DNA from: Hymenobacter convexus
Lineage (GTDB): Bacteria > Bacteroidota > Bacteroidia > Cytophagales > Hymenobacteraceae
Length of the DNA: 64,000 bases
NCBI RefSeq assembly: GCF_030580955.1
Contig: NZ_JAUQON010000005.1
Location: forward strand, 415,534-479,533
Direction of reading: 5' to 3'
Part shown: in pieces, positions 8,926 to 17,513 of the stretch
Numbering within the stretch: position 1 is the first letter of the stretch
Layout of the letters: each line of letters begins with the position of its first letter
Notes under the pieces: model-generated
Database searches by the model: none
The model's input: only the letters and a program-made list of their open reading frames with translations
What the model was told of the DNA's origin: nothing
Translations under genes and position numbers: made by a program

Positions 8926-9717
8926 ATGATGAAATCAACCCTGCTTTTCACGGCTGCGCTGGCCGCGTTTGTCCTTCAGGCGCCAGCCCAAACAGCCACT
9001 TCGGCGGCCGCATCCCGCGCGGCAGCTGACCAGATTGCGACCAAAAAGGGCCCGCTCACGGTGCAGCCCATCACGCACGGCAGCGTGGTGTTCACTTGGA
9101 ACGGCAAAACCATTTATGTAGACCCCTACGGCGGAGCGGAGGCTTTTGCCGGGCTGGCCGCGCCCGATGTCATCCTGATTACCGACATCCACGGCGACCA
9201 CCTGGACCCCAAAACGCTGGCGGGCCTCTCCGTGGGCAAAGCCCTGATGGTAGTGCCCAAAGCAGTGGTTGAAAAGCTCCCCGCCGAGTACAAAGCGCAG
9301 GTCCGCATCCTGAGCAACGGCCAACGGCTCGATACGTTGGGCATGAGCGTGTCGGCCATTCCGATGTATAATCTCCCCGAAGCCGCCGACGCGCCCCACA
9401 CTAAAGGCCGCGGCAACGGCTACGTGCTGGGCCTGGGCGGCAAAAACGTGTACTTGTCTGGCGACACCGAAGATATTCCCGAAATGCGCGCCCTCAAAGG
9501 CATCGACGTGGCCTTTGTGTGCATGAACCTGCCCTATACCATGGACGTCAACCAAGCCGCGCAGGGCGTGTTGGCCTTCAAGCCGGGCATCGTGTATCCC
9601 TACCACTACCGGGGCCAGAACGGGCTGAGCGACGTGGCCGCCTTCAAGAAGCAGGTGAACGCGGCCGACAAAAAAATCGACGTCCGGCTGCGCAACTGGT
9701 ACCCGGCCGCTAAGTAA
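8926..9717 (+). CDS. Exported MBL-fold metal-dependent hydrolase (UlaG-like)
   Basis: The 263-residue product has a cleavable signal peptide (residues 1-22, ending APAQ) and a compact metallo-beta-lactamase fold of the UlaG-like type. Visible core motifs are VVFTWNGKTIYVDPYGG (strand plus Asp), ITDIHGDHLDP (metal-binding loop), VYLSGDTEDIPEM (bridging Asp) and VYPYHYRGQNG (C-terminal His). The usual HxHxDH loop reads DxHxDH here, so the first His ligand is replaced by Asp. This may still bind metal and looks like a subfamily trait rather than an inactive enzyme. The substrate is unknown. The gene stands alone and is followed by a strong hairpin terminator. Confidence 0.88.
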   Translation: MMKSTLLFTAALAAFVLQAPAQTATSAAASRAAADQIATKKGPLTVQPITHGSVVFTWNGKTIYVDPYGGAEAFAGLAAPDVILITDIHGDHLDPKTLAGLSVGKALMVVPKAVVEKLPAEYKAQVRILSNGQRLDTLGMSVSAIPMYNLPEAADAPHTKGRGNGYVLGLGGKNVYLSGDTEDIPEMRALKGIDVAFVCMNLPYTMDVNQAAQGVLAFKPGIVYPYHYRGQNGLSDVAAFKKQVNAADKKIDVRLRNWYPAAK

Positions 9718-9737
9718 AGCTCAACACCCAACCCCTC

Positions 9738-9782
9738 AGCCCGTCCTGCAAAGTTCCCGCCTTTGCAGAACGGGCTGTTTTA
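9738..9782 (+). terminator. Rho-independent terminator after MBL-fold gene
   Basis: AGCCCGT and ACGGGCT form the outer stem, with an inner GCAAAG/CTTTGC stem, followed by a T-rich run (GTTTTAT). It starts 20 nt after the stop codon. Confidence 0.8.
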
Positions 9783-9922
9783 TGTTAGCCATTATTATGT
9801 CCAGGTATTAACGCTGGCAAACCCCAATTGGCCTGAACGCAAAAAAGCCTCAAAAACTGCATCTGTTGCCAGATTTACAGCTTTTGAGGCTTGATTTTGG
9901 TAGGGGTATTAACCTCTACAAG

Positions 9923-10004
9923 TACCCGGAGCCGGAGTCGAACCGGCACACCTTGCGGTATTGGTGTTTGAGACCAACGCGTCTACCGGTTCCGCCATCC
10001 GGGC
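9923..10004 (-). tRNA. tRNA-Leu (anticodon CAA)
   Basis: The minus strand folds as a class II tRNA. The acceptor 5' strand GCCCGGA pairs with TCCGGGT, giving a G-U first pair, with discriminator A. The D-arm is followed by the anticodon stem TTGGT/ACCAA around loop CTCAAAC, giving anticodon CAA (9968-9970), a short variable arm and the T-arm GCCGGTTCGACTCCGGC. CCA is not encoded. It reads UUG codons. A short open frame translated through it on the plus strand is an artefact. Confidence 0.95.
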
Positions 10005-10043
10005 AGGATGAGCTTTTTTTAGAACAATTCCGCTCTGCCGGTA

Positions 10044-10589
10044 TCAGGAGCGGGCTGCAAAGGTAGTTAGCTGTTGCTGGATGCGCAACAGATACCGCTT
10101 TTTTAGGTAGTAGGTGCGGATTTGCTGGAGCGCGGCCGAGCGATGGTCGGCCGGGAGTTGCTCATAGCCAACGAGTATAGGCTCGATGCCGGCGTCGAGC
10201 GTTTGGGCCAAAGCCAGCACTTCTTGGGCTACTTTGGCATGGGCGGCGGCATCGGGCGCCATTTCCAGCTCCATGAGCTCCTCGTTGAGGTCCATCATGT
10301 CCATCAGGAAATCGGGCGGGAGCTGCTCCTGCTTACCTTCTTCGAGCAGGCCGTGCAGGCGGAGCAGGTAGGCCATGCGCTGGTCGGCGTCGGCGAGGGT
10401 GCGGTAGGCATCGGTGTTGAGGGTGGCTTGGCGCAGCATCTCGGCCTGGTTTTCGGGCGAGGAAGTGGCGTGGAAATCGGGATGGGTTTCGCGGCTTTTG
10501 GCGTAGTAGAGGCGCTTGAGGGCAGTTGCATCGGGCCGGAAAGATTCAGGCAGGCCGTAGAATGCGAAGTAATCGGGGGCGTTGGGCAT
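10044..10589 (-). CDS. hscB: Fe-S cluster assembly co-chaperone HscB
   Basis: The 181-residue product has an N-terminal J-domain with the diagnostic HPDF motif (THPDFH, about residues 36-41) and a C-terminal HscB helical domain (about 85-180) rich in Glu/Leu heptads (NEELMELE). HscB delivers the IscU scaffold to the HscA-type Hsp70 during Fe-S cluster transfer. Length and domain order match the family. The start ATG at 10587-10589 precedes PDYFAFYGLPESF, the usual opening. tRNA-Leu follows on the same strand; no other isc gene is in the window. Confidence 0.92.
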   Translation of the reverse strand: MPNAPDYFAFYGLPESFRPDATALKRLYYAKSRETHPDFHATSSPENQAEMLRQATLNTDAYRTLADADQRMAYLLRLHGLLEEGKQEQLPPDFLMDMMDLNEELMELEMAPDAAAHAKVAQEVLALAQTLDAGIEPILVGYEQLPADHRSAALQQIRTYYLKKRYLLRIQQQLTTFAARS

Positions 10590-10777
10590 GGGGCGAAGGT
10601 AGGGAAATCGGCGGGCGCTCAGGCGCTCTTACCGGCAAAGCAGCCCGATGGTTTGGTCCATTTCAGCTTCACAATTCCCGGGTTGGCCGATTATCTTCTT
10701 ACCAATCTAACCCTGAGCGCTAACCCTTTCGTAACTGTGGGCAATCTGCTCTTTATTCTCTTCTAATTCCTGCAGCT

Positions 10778-12016
10778 TTGGCTCCAAAACTTTCTTTCCT
10801 GCGGCACGTGCTGCTGAGCTTGCTGTTGGGTGCGGCAGCCTGTGGCGGCAAAAAAGCCGATGATGGCGGCGACGCCGGGGGCGGCAAAGGCGGCGGGGGC
10901 AAAGGCCCTGACGGTAAGGACGGCGGCCCGCCCAAAATTCTGCCCTACGCTGTGGTGGCCGTGCAGCCCCGCTCCACGGTGCTCTACAACGACTTTCCGG
11001 CCACCATTCAGGGCCAGCAAAACGTTGAGATTCGGCCTAAAGTCGATGGCTTTGTCGAGGCCATTTACGTGGATGAAGGCGCCTCGGTGAAGAAGGGCCA
11101 GCCGCTGTTTCACATCAGCGCGCCGCAGTATGAAGAGGAAGTGCGCACAGCCCAGGCGGGCATCAAAACGGCCTTGGCCGACGTGAACACGGCCCGCATG
11201 GGCGTGGAAAAGCTGCGCCCGCTGGTCGAAAAGGACATTATCAGCCCGTATGCGCTGAAAGAAGCGCAGTATAACCTACAAGCCAAGGAGGCGGCGTTGG
11301 CCCAGGCCCAGGCCACGCTGGCCAATGCCCGCACCAACGTGGGCTACACCCACATCACAAGCCCAGTAAATGGCGTGGTGGGCACCATTCCCAACAAAAT
11401 CGGCAGCCTGGTGACCAGCGCCGCCGCCGACCCGCTGACCACCGTCACGGGCATTGCCAACATCTACGCCTACTTCTCAGTCAACGAAAAAAGCCTGCTC
11501 AATTTCACTCGAGACATCCCCGGCACTACCCTGCAGGACAAACTAGCCCACATGCCTGCCGTGCAGCTGCTACTGGCCGACGGCACGGTGTACTCGCAAA
11601 AGGGCCGTGTAGAAACAGCCATCGGCCAAATCAACACCGAAACGGGTTCCAGCGGCTTCCGCGCTTCGTTTGCCAACCCGCAGGGGCTGTTGCGCAACGG
11701 CGGCAGCGGCACGGTGCGGGCACCGCGCACCCTGCCCAAGGCCCTGCTGGTGCCCCAAAGCGCAACTTATGAGCTGCAGGGCAAGCGTTTCATCTACACC
11801 GTGGGGGCAGGCAATAAGGTGAAAAACACCGAAGTAACTGTAGTGCCTACTCCCGACGGCCAGTTTTTCGTGGTGCAAGCCGGGTTGAAAGCCGGTCAAA
11901 ACGTGGTGCTCGAAGGTGTGAACGGCCTCAAGGACAACATGCAAATTAAGCCGCGCCCAGCAAAGGCCGACAGCGTTTTTGCCGAGCATAAGGCGGGCGC
12001 GGGCGAGAACAAGTAA
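10778..12016 (+). CDS. RND efflux periplasmic adaptor (membrane fusion) lipoprotein
   Basis: The 412-residue adaptor is of the AcrA/MexA type. An N-terminal signal ends in the lipobox GAAAC (about residue 22), followed by a Gly/Lys/Asp-rich low-complexity linker (residues 24-48). Then come the lipoyl half-motif VDGFVEAIYVDEGASVKKGQ, an alpha-hairpin, the second lipoyl half around NARTNVGYTHITSPVNGVVG, and the beta-barrel and membrane-proximal domains. It bridges the inner-membrane pump to the outer-membrane channel. The only usable start before the signal is TTG at 10778; the next in-frame ATG lies past the lipobox. It is the first gene of a three-gene efflux operon and is separated from the pump gene by a palindromic repeat. 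Confidence 0.92.
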   Translation: MAPKLSFLRHVLLSLLLGAAACGGKKADDGGDAGGGKGGGGKGPDGKDGGPPKILPYAVVAVQPRSTVLYNDFPATIQGQQNVEIRPKVDGFVEAIYVDEGASVKKGQPLFHISAPQYEEEVRTAQAGIKTALADVNTARMGVEKLRPLVEKDIISPYALKEAQYNLQAKEAALAQAQATLANARTNVGYTHITSPVNGVVGTIPNKIGSLVTSAAADPLTTVTGIANIYAYFSVNEKSLLNFTRDIPGTTLQDKLAHMPAVQLLLADGTVYSQKGRVETAIGQINTETGSSGFRASFANPQGLLRNGGSGTVRAPRTLPKALLVPQSATYELQGKRFIYTVGAGNKVKNTEVTVVPTPDGQFFVVQAGLKAGQNVVLEGVNGLKDNMQIKPRPAKADSVFAEHKAGAGENK

Positions 12017-12038
12017 CGAGTTATAAAAAGAGGCCGTT

Positions 12039-12122
12039 CTGCTGAGCGGAGCCGAAGCGTCTCTCCCGCAACACTACATCTGATTAGCGGCGCAGTAGAG
12101 ATGCTTCGGCTCCGCTCAGCAG
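12039..12122. repeat. Dispersed palindromic element, copy 2 (inside efflux operon)
   Basis: Arms at 12039-12064 and 12097-12122 pair over 26 bp with one mismatch, with core CTGAGCGGAGCCGAAGC. It lies between the adaptor stop and the pump start codon (24 nt before it), so the hairpin would form within the presumed polycistronic RNA. Confidence 0.88.
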
Positions 12123-12145
12123 GGCGCTCAACGATTCCTTTCTTT

Positions 12146-15100
12146 ATGCTGAAAATATTCATTGAGCGGCCGGTTTTGTCCACGGTGATTTCCGTGCTCA
12201 TCGTGCTGCTGGGCCTGCTGGGGCTGTATGCGCTGCCCATTGCGCAGTACCCCGACATCTCGCCGCCTACGGTGCAGGTGTCGGCCAGCTACGGCGGGGC
12301 CAGCGCCGACGTGGTGCAGAAAAGCGTGATTGTGCCGCTGGAAGAGCAAATCAACGGCGTGGAAGGCATGACCTACATGACCTCTACGGCCACCAACGAG
12401 GGCGGCGCCAACATCCAAGTCTATTTCAAGGTGGGCACCAATGGCGACCAGGCCGCCGTGAATGTGCAGAACCGCGTGGCCAGCGCCACCAGCGTGCTAC
12501 CGCAGGAGGTAACGCAGGCTGGCGTGCAGGTGCGCAAGCGCCAGACCAGCAACCTGATAACGGCCTCCATCTACAGCGACAATCCGGCCTACGACCAGAC
12601 CTTCCTGCAGAACTACGCCGAAATCAACATCATCCCGCAGCTCAAGCGGGTGAACGGCGTGGGCGACGCCACGGCCTCGGGCCAGCGCACCTACTCCATG
12701 CGCATCTGGCTGAAACCCGACGTGATGGCCAACTACGGCCTCACGCCGGCCGACATCAGCACCGCCCTCAACCAGCAAAGCCTGGAAGCGGCACCCGGCA
12801 AGTTTGGCGAAAATGGCGACCAATCCTTCCAGTACATCATCAAATACAGCGGCAAGCTGAAATCGCCGGAAGCCTTCGGCAACATCATCCTGCGCGACCA
12901 GGCCCAGGGCCAGATTCTGCGCCTCAAGGACGTGGCCCGCATCGAGTTGGGCGCCCAGGCCTACAACACCCGCGTCACGGTGAACGGCAAGCCCTCAGTC
13001 AGCGTGTCGGTGAACCAGGTGGCGGGCTCCAATGCCTCGCAGGTCATCGAGGATTCTAAAAAAGCGCTGGCGTTGGCGGCCAAAGATTTTCCCTCGGGCG
13101 TGCATTACACGCTGCTGGTCGACATCAACAAGTTCCTGGATGCCAGTATTGATAAGGTGATTCACACGCTGCTGGAATGCTTCGCGCTGGTGTTTCTGGT
13201 GATTTTCATTTTCCTGCAGGATTTCCGGTCCACCATCATTCACGGCGTGTCGGTGCCGGTGTCCATCATCGGCACGTTTTTCTTTCTCTACGTCTTCGGG
13301 TTCAGCATCAACCTACTGACGCTCTTTGCCATGGTGCTGGCCATTGGCATTGTGGTCGATGATGCCATTGTGGTGGTGGAGGCCGTGCACGCCAAGCTGG
13401 AAAACGGCTATAAGTCGCCGCGCAAGGCGGCCATTGATGCGATGAGCGAAATCAGCGGCGCCATTGTGAGCATCACGCTGGTGATGGCGGCAGTGTTTCT
13501 GCCGGTCACGTTCATCACGGGCTCGTCGGGCGTTTTTTACCGGCAGTTCGGCATCACGCTGGCCATTGCCATCCTGATTTCGGCCGTGAATGCGCTAACG
13601 CTGTGCCCGGCGCTGGCGGCGCTGTTTCTCAAGGTCCCGGAGCACCAGAAAGGGAAGGAGGGCGAAGCCGTGAAAGACGGCGAAAAGGCCAAGGAAGGAG
13701 AGGAGCCCAAGGACGGCGAAGACAAGTCCAAGGAGGATGCACCGGCCGAGGCCGAGAAGAAACCCGGCTTTATGAAGCGGTTCAGCATTGCTTTCAATGC
13801 GGCTTACGATGCTCTGGTAGAGAAATACAGCGGCGTTATTGGCTTCCTGGCGGCCCGCAAGTGGGTGGCGCTGGTGGCCGTGGGCGTGTTCGGCGGGGCT
13901 TTGTTTCTGCTGATGAAAAATACGCCATCGAGCTTCGTGCCGCGCGAGGACATGGGCGTGATTTTCGTCAACATTACCCTGCCGCCGGCCGCTTCGTTGG
14001 AGCGTAGCGCCGCCGTGGCCGATGAGGTCGACAGCTTGGCCCGCACCATTCCGCAAGTTCAGAATGCCCTGCGCACGGTGGGCCAGAACGCCCTGGCCGG
14101 CCAGGGCAGCTCTTACGCGCAGGAAATCATCGCCCTCAAAAACTGGGACGAACGCAAGAAAGTAAGCAACGAGGACGTCATCGCCCTCATGAAAAAGAAA
14201 ACGGCGCACATCCGCGACGCCAAGCTGGTGTTCACCTCGCTGCCCACCATCTCGGGTTTCGGGCTGAACGGCGGCTTCGAGTTTCAGCTGCAGGACCGGG
14301 GCGCCCACAGCGTGGATGAGTTCTACAAAGTGGCCCAGAGCTTCCTGGCCGCGCTGGCCAAGCGTGAGGAAATCCAGTACGCCACCACCTCATTCAACCC
14401 CACGTTTCCGCAGTATTTGATGACGGTGAACGCTGTGAAATGCGCCGAAGCCGGCGTGCCCGTGAGCGGCGTGCTGGCCGTGATGCAGGGCTATTACGGC
14501 AGCCTCTACGCGTCCAACTTCAACGATTTCGGCAAGCAATACCGCGTTATCATTCAAGCTGATACAAACTACCGGGCCAACATTGCCGGACTGGGAAAGG
14601 TGCAGGTGCGCACCGGCAACAACGTGATGGCGCCCATCACCGAATTTGTGAACCTGGAACGCGTGTACGGCCCCGAAAGCGTGGCCCGCTTCAACCTCTA
14701 CAATTCCATGGCCGTGCAGGGCTCGCCCAACGAGGGCTTCAGCACCGGCCAGGCCCTCACGGCCATCGAGGAAGTGGCCAAGCAGAGCCTGCCGCCGGGC
14801 TACAGCTACGAGTTTTCGGGCCTGAGCCGGGAGGAGCAGAACAGCGGCTCGCAGGCCACCTACGTGTTTGCGCTGTGTCTGATTTTTGTATATCTGCTGC
14901 TTAGCGCGCAGTACGAGAGCTACTTGCTGCCTTTTGCGGTGCTGCTGTCGTTGCCGGTGGGCCTTACGGGTACGTATGTGTTTGCCAAGCTTTTTGGCAT
15001 TGACAACAACATCTACCTGCAGATTTCGGTGATTATGCTCATCGGCCTGCTTTCCAAGAATGCCATCCTCATCGTGGAGTTTGCCGTCGAGCGCCGGCTC

Positions 15101-15472
15101 ACCGGCATGAGTATTCAGGATGCCGCCCTCGAAGGCGCTAAGGCCCGCCTGCGGCCCATTTTGATGACGTCGTTTGCCTTCATATTCGGGCTGATGCCAC
15201 TGCTTTTTGCCAGCGGTGCGGGCGCCAACGGCAACCGCTCCATCGGGGCCGGGGCCATCGGGGGCATGCTATTCGGCACGCTGCTGGGCGTGTTCGTGAT
15301 TCCGGTGTTGTACATGATTTTTGAGGGCCTGCAGGAGCGCATCAGCGGCGAGCCGAAAGAGAAAATGGAGCAGATGAAGCGTGAAGAAGAGGAAGAGCCC
15401 GATGCGGCTCCGGCGCCGGATGAAAAGCCGGCTCCCGACGAAAAGCAGGCCCTCGCGCCCGCAGCCGGTTAA
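12146..15472 (+). CDS. RND efflux pump, inner-membrane permease (HAE1/AcrB family)
   Basis: From ATG 12146 the product has 1108 residues and starts with the standard IERPVLSTVISVLIVLLGLL first helix. AcrB-type features are present: YPDISPPTVQVSASYGGASA in the pore domain, GIVVDDAIVVVEAVH with the paired Asp of the proton relay in helix 4, GSSGVFYRQFGITLAIAILI, and GLLSKNAILIVEFA in helix 10. It extrudes hydrophobic drugs by proton antiport. An unusual charged Lys/Glu-rich insert (about residues 495-541) lies in the cytoplasmic loop joining the two halves, and a Glu/Pro-rich tail of about 40 residues ends the protein. An upstream start at 12101 would run through the palindrome and is rejected. 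Confidence 0.95.
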   Translation: MLKIFIERPVLSTVISVLIVLLGLLGLYALPIAQYPDISPPTVQVSASYGGASADVVQKSVIVPLEEQINGVEGMTYMTSTATNEGGANIQVYFKVGTNGDQAAVNVQNRVASATSVLPQEVTQAGVQVRKRQTSNLITASIYSDNPAYDQTFLQNYAEINIIPQLKRVNGVGDATASGQRTYSMRIWLKPDVMANYGLTPADISTALNQQSLEAAPGKFGENGDQSFQYIIKYSGKLKSPEAFGNIILRDQAQGQILRLKDVARIELGAQAYNTRVTVNGKPSVSVSVNQVAGSNASQVIEDSKKALALAAKDFPSGVHYTLLVDINKFLDASIDKVIHTLLECFALVFLVIFIFLQDFRSTIIHGVSVPVSIIGTFFFLYVFGFSINLLTLFAMVLAIGIVVDDAIVVVEAVHAKLENGYKSPRKAAIDAMSEISGAIVSITLVMAAVFLPVTFITGSSGVFYRQFGITLAIAILISAVNALTLCPALAALFLKVPEHQKGKEGEAVKDGEKAKEGEEPKDGEDKSKEDAPAEAEKKPGFMKRFSIAFNAAYDALVEKYSGVIGFLAARKWVALVAVGVFGGALFLLMKNTPSSFVPREDMGVIFVNITLPPAASLERSAAVADEVDSLARTIPQVQNALRTVGQNALAGQGSSYAQEIIALKNWDERKKVSNEDVIALMKKKTAHIRDAKLVFTSLPTISGFGLNGGFEFQLQDRGAHSVDEFYKVAQSFLAALAKREEIQYATTSFNPTFPQYLMTVNAVKCAEAGVPVSGVLAVMQGYYGSLYASNFNDFGKQYRVIIQADTNYRANIAGLGKVQVRTGNNVMAPITEFVNLERVYGPESVARFNLYNSMAVQGSPNEGFSTGQALTAIEEVAKQSLPPGYSYEFSGLSREEQNSGSQATYVFALCLIFVYLLLSAQYESYLLPFAVLLSLPVGLTGTYVFAKLFGIDNNIYLQISVIMLIGLLSKNAILIVEFAVERRLTGMSIQDAALEGAKARLRPILMTSFAFIFGLMPLLFASGAGANGNRSIGAGAIGGMLFGTLLGVFVIPVLYMIFEGLQERISGEPKEKMEQMKREEEEEPDAAPAPDEKPAPDEKQALAPAAG

Positions 15473-15510
15473 GGGCCAGAAGTTTTGTAAAGCTTAAAGA
15501 AGAGGGCATC

Positions 15511-17100
15511 ATGCTTAACCCGAAATCGATAATTCATCCGCAAACCAGCCCTGCGCGCCGCTGCAGGCCGTGGCTGTGGCTGCTGCCATTGCTGGCTTCG
15601 TGCGCTACGCTGCACCCTTACAAAAAACCTGACGACGCTGCCGCCAATCTCTACCGCGGCGTGAGCACCACCGACACGACCTCCGTGGCCACCATGCCCT
15701 GGCGCTCCGTGTTTGCCGATGCCCAGCTGCAAAAGCTGCTCGAAGAGGGCCTCAACCAGAACCTAGATTTGCGCATTGCCCTCACCCGCATTCAGCGCGC
15801 CGAGGCGAACCTGGCGCAGAGCCGGGCGGCGTTTCTGCCCAGCCTCTCAGCGCGCGGCACGGCCACCGTAGCCCGCGTTTCGAACGGCAACACCGGCGTG
15901 GGCACGGTGACGGGTACCGGTACCACCGGGACGGGCGGCACCGGTACAGGCGGTACAGGAACCGGAGGTACTGGTACAGGTGGCACCGGCACCGGGGGCA
16001 CAGGCGGAACTGGAACCGGCGGCACCGGCACAGGCGGAACTACCGGCACCACCGACCCCAGCACCGTAGTCACCAGCCGCTACAGCCAGCAATACCTGCT
16101 CACACTCAGCTCCAGCTGGGAGGCCGATGTGTGGGGCAAGTTGCGCAGCACTAAGCGCAGCTACGTGGCTACGCTGCTGCAAAGCGAGGCCTACCGCCGC
16201 GCCGTGCAAACGCAGCTGCTGGCCGATATTGCCAACAATTACTACCTGCTGCTGGCCTACGATGCGCAGCTGGAAATCACGCGCCAGACAGTGGAATTCC
16301 GCCTCAAAGATGTAGAGGTGACTAAACTGCTGAAAACCGCGGCCATCGTAACCGGCGCCGCCGTGGCCCAGAGCGAAGCCAACCTTTACGCTGCCCAGGT
16401 GTCGATACCCGACTTGCAGCGCAGCATCCGCGAAACGGAAAATACCATCAGCATCCTAGTCAACCGCTCACCGGGCGCCATTGAGCGCAGCACGCTGGCG
16501 GCCCAGGCCCAGCCCGAATTGCTCCAAACCGGTGTGCCCAGCCAGCTGCTGCGCAACCGCCCCGACGTGCAGGAGGCCGAAGCCGCCTACCGGTCCTATT
16601 TCGAGCAAACCAACGCGGCGCGGGCCTATTTCTACCCCTCGTTCACCATCACCGCCAACGGCGGCCTCACCAACACCACCATCACCGACCTGTTTTCGCC
16701 CAACGCCATTTTCGGCACGCTGGTGGGTGGCGTACTACAACCCATCTTCAACCAGGGCCTCAACCGGGCGCGGCTGCGCAATGCCCAGGCCTTGCAGGAG
16801 GAGTACCGCTACACTTACCAGCAGACCTTGCTCACGGCCGGGCAGGAAGTATCGAACGCGCTGTTTGCCTACCAAACTGCCGGTGAGAAAGCCGCCATTC
16901 GCGTCAACCAGCTGGCTTCGCTGCGCCGGGCTGTCGATTTCACGCAGGAGCTATTGCGCTACAGCTCGGCCAATTACACCGATGTGCTGACCTCCCAGCA
17001 GAGCCTACTCGCGGCTGAACTCAGCAGCATTAATGACCGCCTGCAACAGCTGCAGGCCACTACCGACCTCTACCATGCGCTGGGCGGCGGCTGGCGCTAG
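15511..17100 (+). CDS. Outer-membrane efflux channel (NodT/OprM-type TolC family)
   Basis: The 529-residue lipoprotein (lipobox LLASC, Cys 31) has two OEP repeats (about 60-290 and 300-525). It starts ATG 15511, 38 nt after the pump gene, completing the tripartite RND system. Family features include WRSVFADAQLQKLLEEGLNQN, the long coiled hairpins with ALTRIQRAEANLAQSRAAFLP, and the second-repeat RNRPDVQEAEAAYRSYFEQT. Between FLPSLSARGTATV and the strand SRYSQQYLLTLSSSWEADVWG sits a Gly/Thr-only insert (residues 131-181), where OprM-like proteins have their first extracellular beta-hairpin loop. The insert is therefore predicted to face outside. Confidence 0.93.
   Translation: MLNPKSIIHPQTSPARRCRPWLWLLPLLASCATLHPYKKPDDAAANLYRGVSTTDTTSVATMPWRSVFADAQLQKLLEEGLNQNLDLRIALTRIQRAEANLAQSRAAFLPSLSARGTATVARVSNGNTGVGTVTGTGTTGTGGTGTGGTGTGGTGTGGTGTGGTGGTGTGGTGTGGTTGTTDPSTVVTSRYSQQYLLTLSSSWEADVWGKLRSTKRSYVATLLQSEAYRRAVQTQLLADIANNYYLLLAYDAQLEITRQTVEFRLKDVEVTKLLKTAAIVTGAAVAQSEANLYAAQVSIPDLQRSIRETENTISILVNRSPGAIERSTLAAQAQPELLQTGVPSQLLRNRPDVQEAEAAYRSYFEQTNAARAYFYPSFTITANGGLTNTTITDLFSPNAIFGTLVGGVLQPIFNQGLNRARLRNAQALQEEYRYTYQQTLLTAGQEVSNALFAYQTAGEKAAIRVNQLASLRRAVDFTQELLRYSSANYTDVLTSQQSLLAAELSSINDRLQQLQATTDLYHALGGGWR
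15901..16053 (+). repeat. Gly-Thr codon repeat inside the efflux channel gene
   Basis: About 150 bp of imperfect GGNACN-type tandem repeat encode GTGTG/GGTGTG units with no other amino acids except an occasional Val. Third positions vary (ACC, ACA, ACT, ACG; GGC, GGA, GGT, GGG), so the protein repeat appears more conserved than the DNA. Confidence 0.9.
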
Positions 17101-17116
17101 GCAGGAGGCGCCCACT

Positions 17117-17413
17117 TTATTCCACGACGGTTACCGAGTGCGAGGAAAAGGCCACCGGCGGGGCCGAAAACAACCTTTTCGTAGCCGGCCACACCTCGCC
17201 AAAAAGCGCCGATTTTCGGTAGCCGTTGAGCGCGGTTTCGTTGTCCCAATGGCTGTGGGTGTAGTAGATGTTGGGGCTTTCGGCATCTTGCCAAAGCTCC
17301 AGGTGTCGGCAGCCCGGCTGCTGCCGGATGCGCTGCTTGGTGGCGTGAAAAAGCGTGAGAAAGGCCGGCACCTGTTCCGGCGCAAACGTCATGCGAACAA
17401 TGCGAATCAGCAT
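17117..17413 (-). CDS. ABM-domain protein (antibiotic biosynthesis monooxygenase family)
   Basis: The 98-residue product is a single ABM ferredoxin-like domain. It opens with MLIRIVRMTFAPEQVPAFL, continues RIRQQPGCRHLELWQDAE, and has the typical YYTHSHWDNETALNGYRKS segment. Such proteins are small dimers that act as cofactor-free monooxygenases or have unknown roles; no substrate can be inferred. The start is ATG 17411-17413. It converges on the efflux operon with only 16 nt between stop codons. The long low-complexity minus-strand frame that overlaps it is a shadow. Confidence 0.88.
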   Translation of the reverse strand: MLIRIVRMTFAPEQVPAFLTLFHATKQRIRQQPGCRHLELWQDAESPNIYYTHSHWDNETALNGYRKSALFGEVWPATKRLFSAPPVAFSSHSVTVVE

Positions 17414-17443
17414 TTGAAATAGCGTCTTTGAGGCTGCGAAAGT

Positions 17444-17482
17444 AGAAAGCCCCGGCTCCGCAACGCGAAACCGGGGCTTTCT
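17444..17482. terminator. Hairpin terminator between minus-strand genes
   Basis: AGAAAGCCCCGG and CCGGGGCTTTCT form a perfect 12-bp stem around a 15-nt loop. Read on the minus strand it follows the amylase gene and ends in a short T-rich stretch, so it probably terminates the amylase transcript before the ABM gene. Confidence 0.75.
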
Positions 17483-17513
17483 GGATGGGCTCCAACCCTG
17501 CCTTTACACCAGG

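Noticed and set aside
9866..10066. Short plus-strand frame with EPESNRHTLRYW
   Set aside because: It is translated through the tRNA-Leu gene.
15901..16053. Tandem repeat considered as a CRISPR or minisatellite array
   Set aside because: The repeat is in frame, codes only for Gly and Thr, and has no spacers; it is part of the channel gene.
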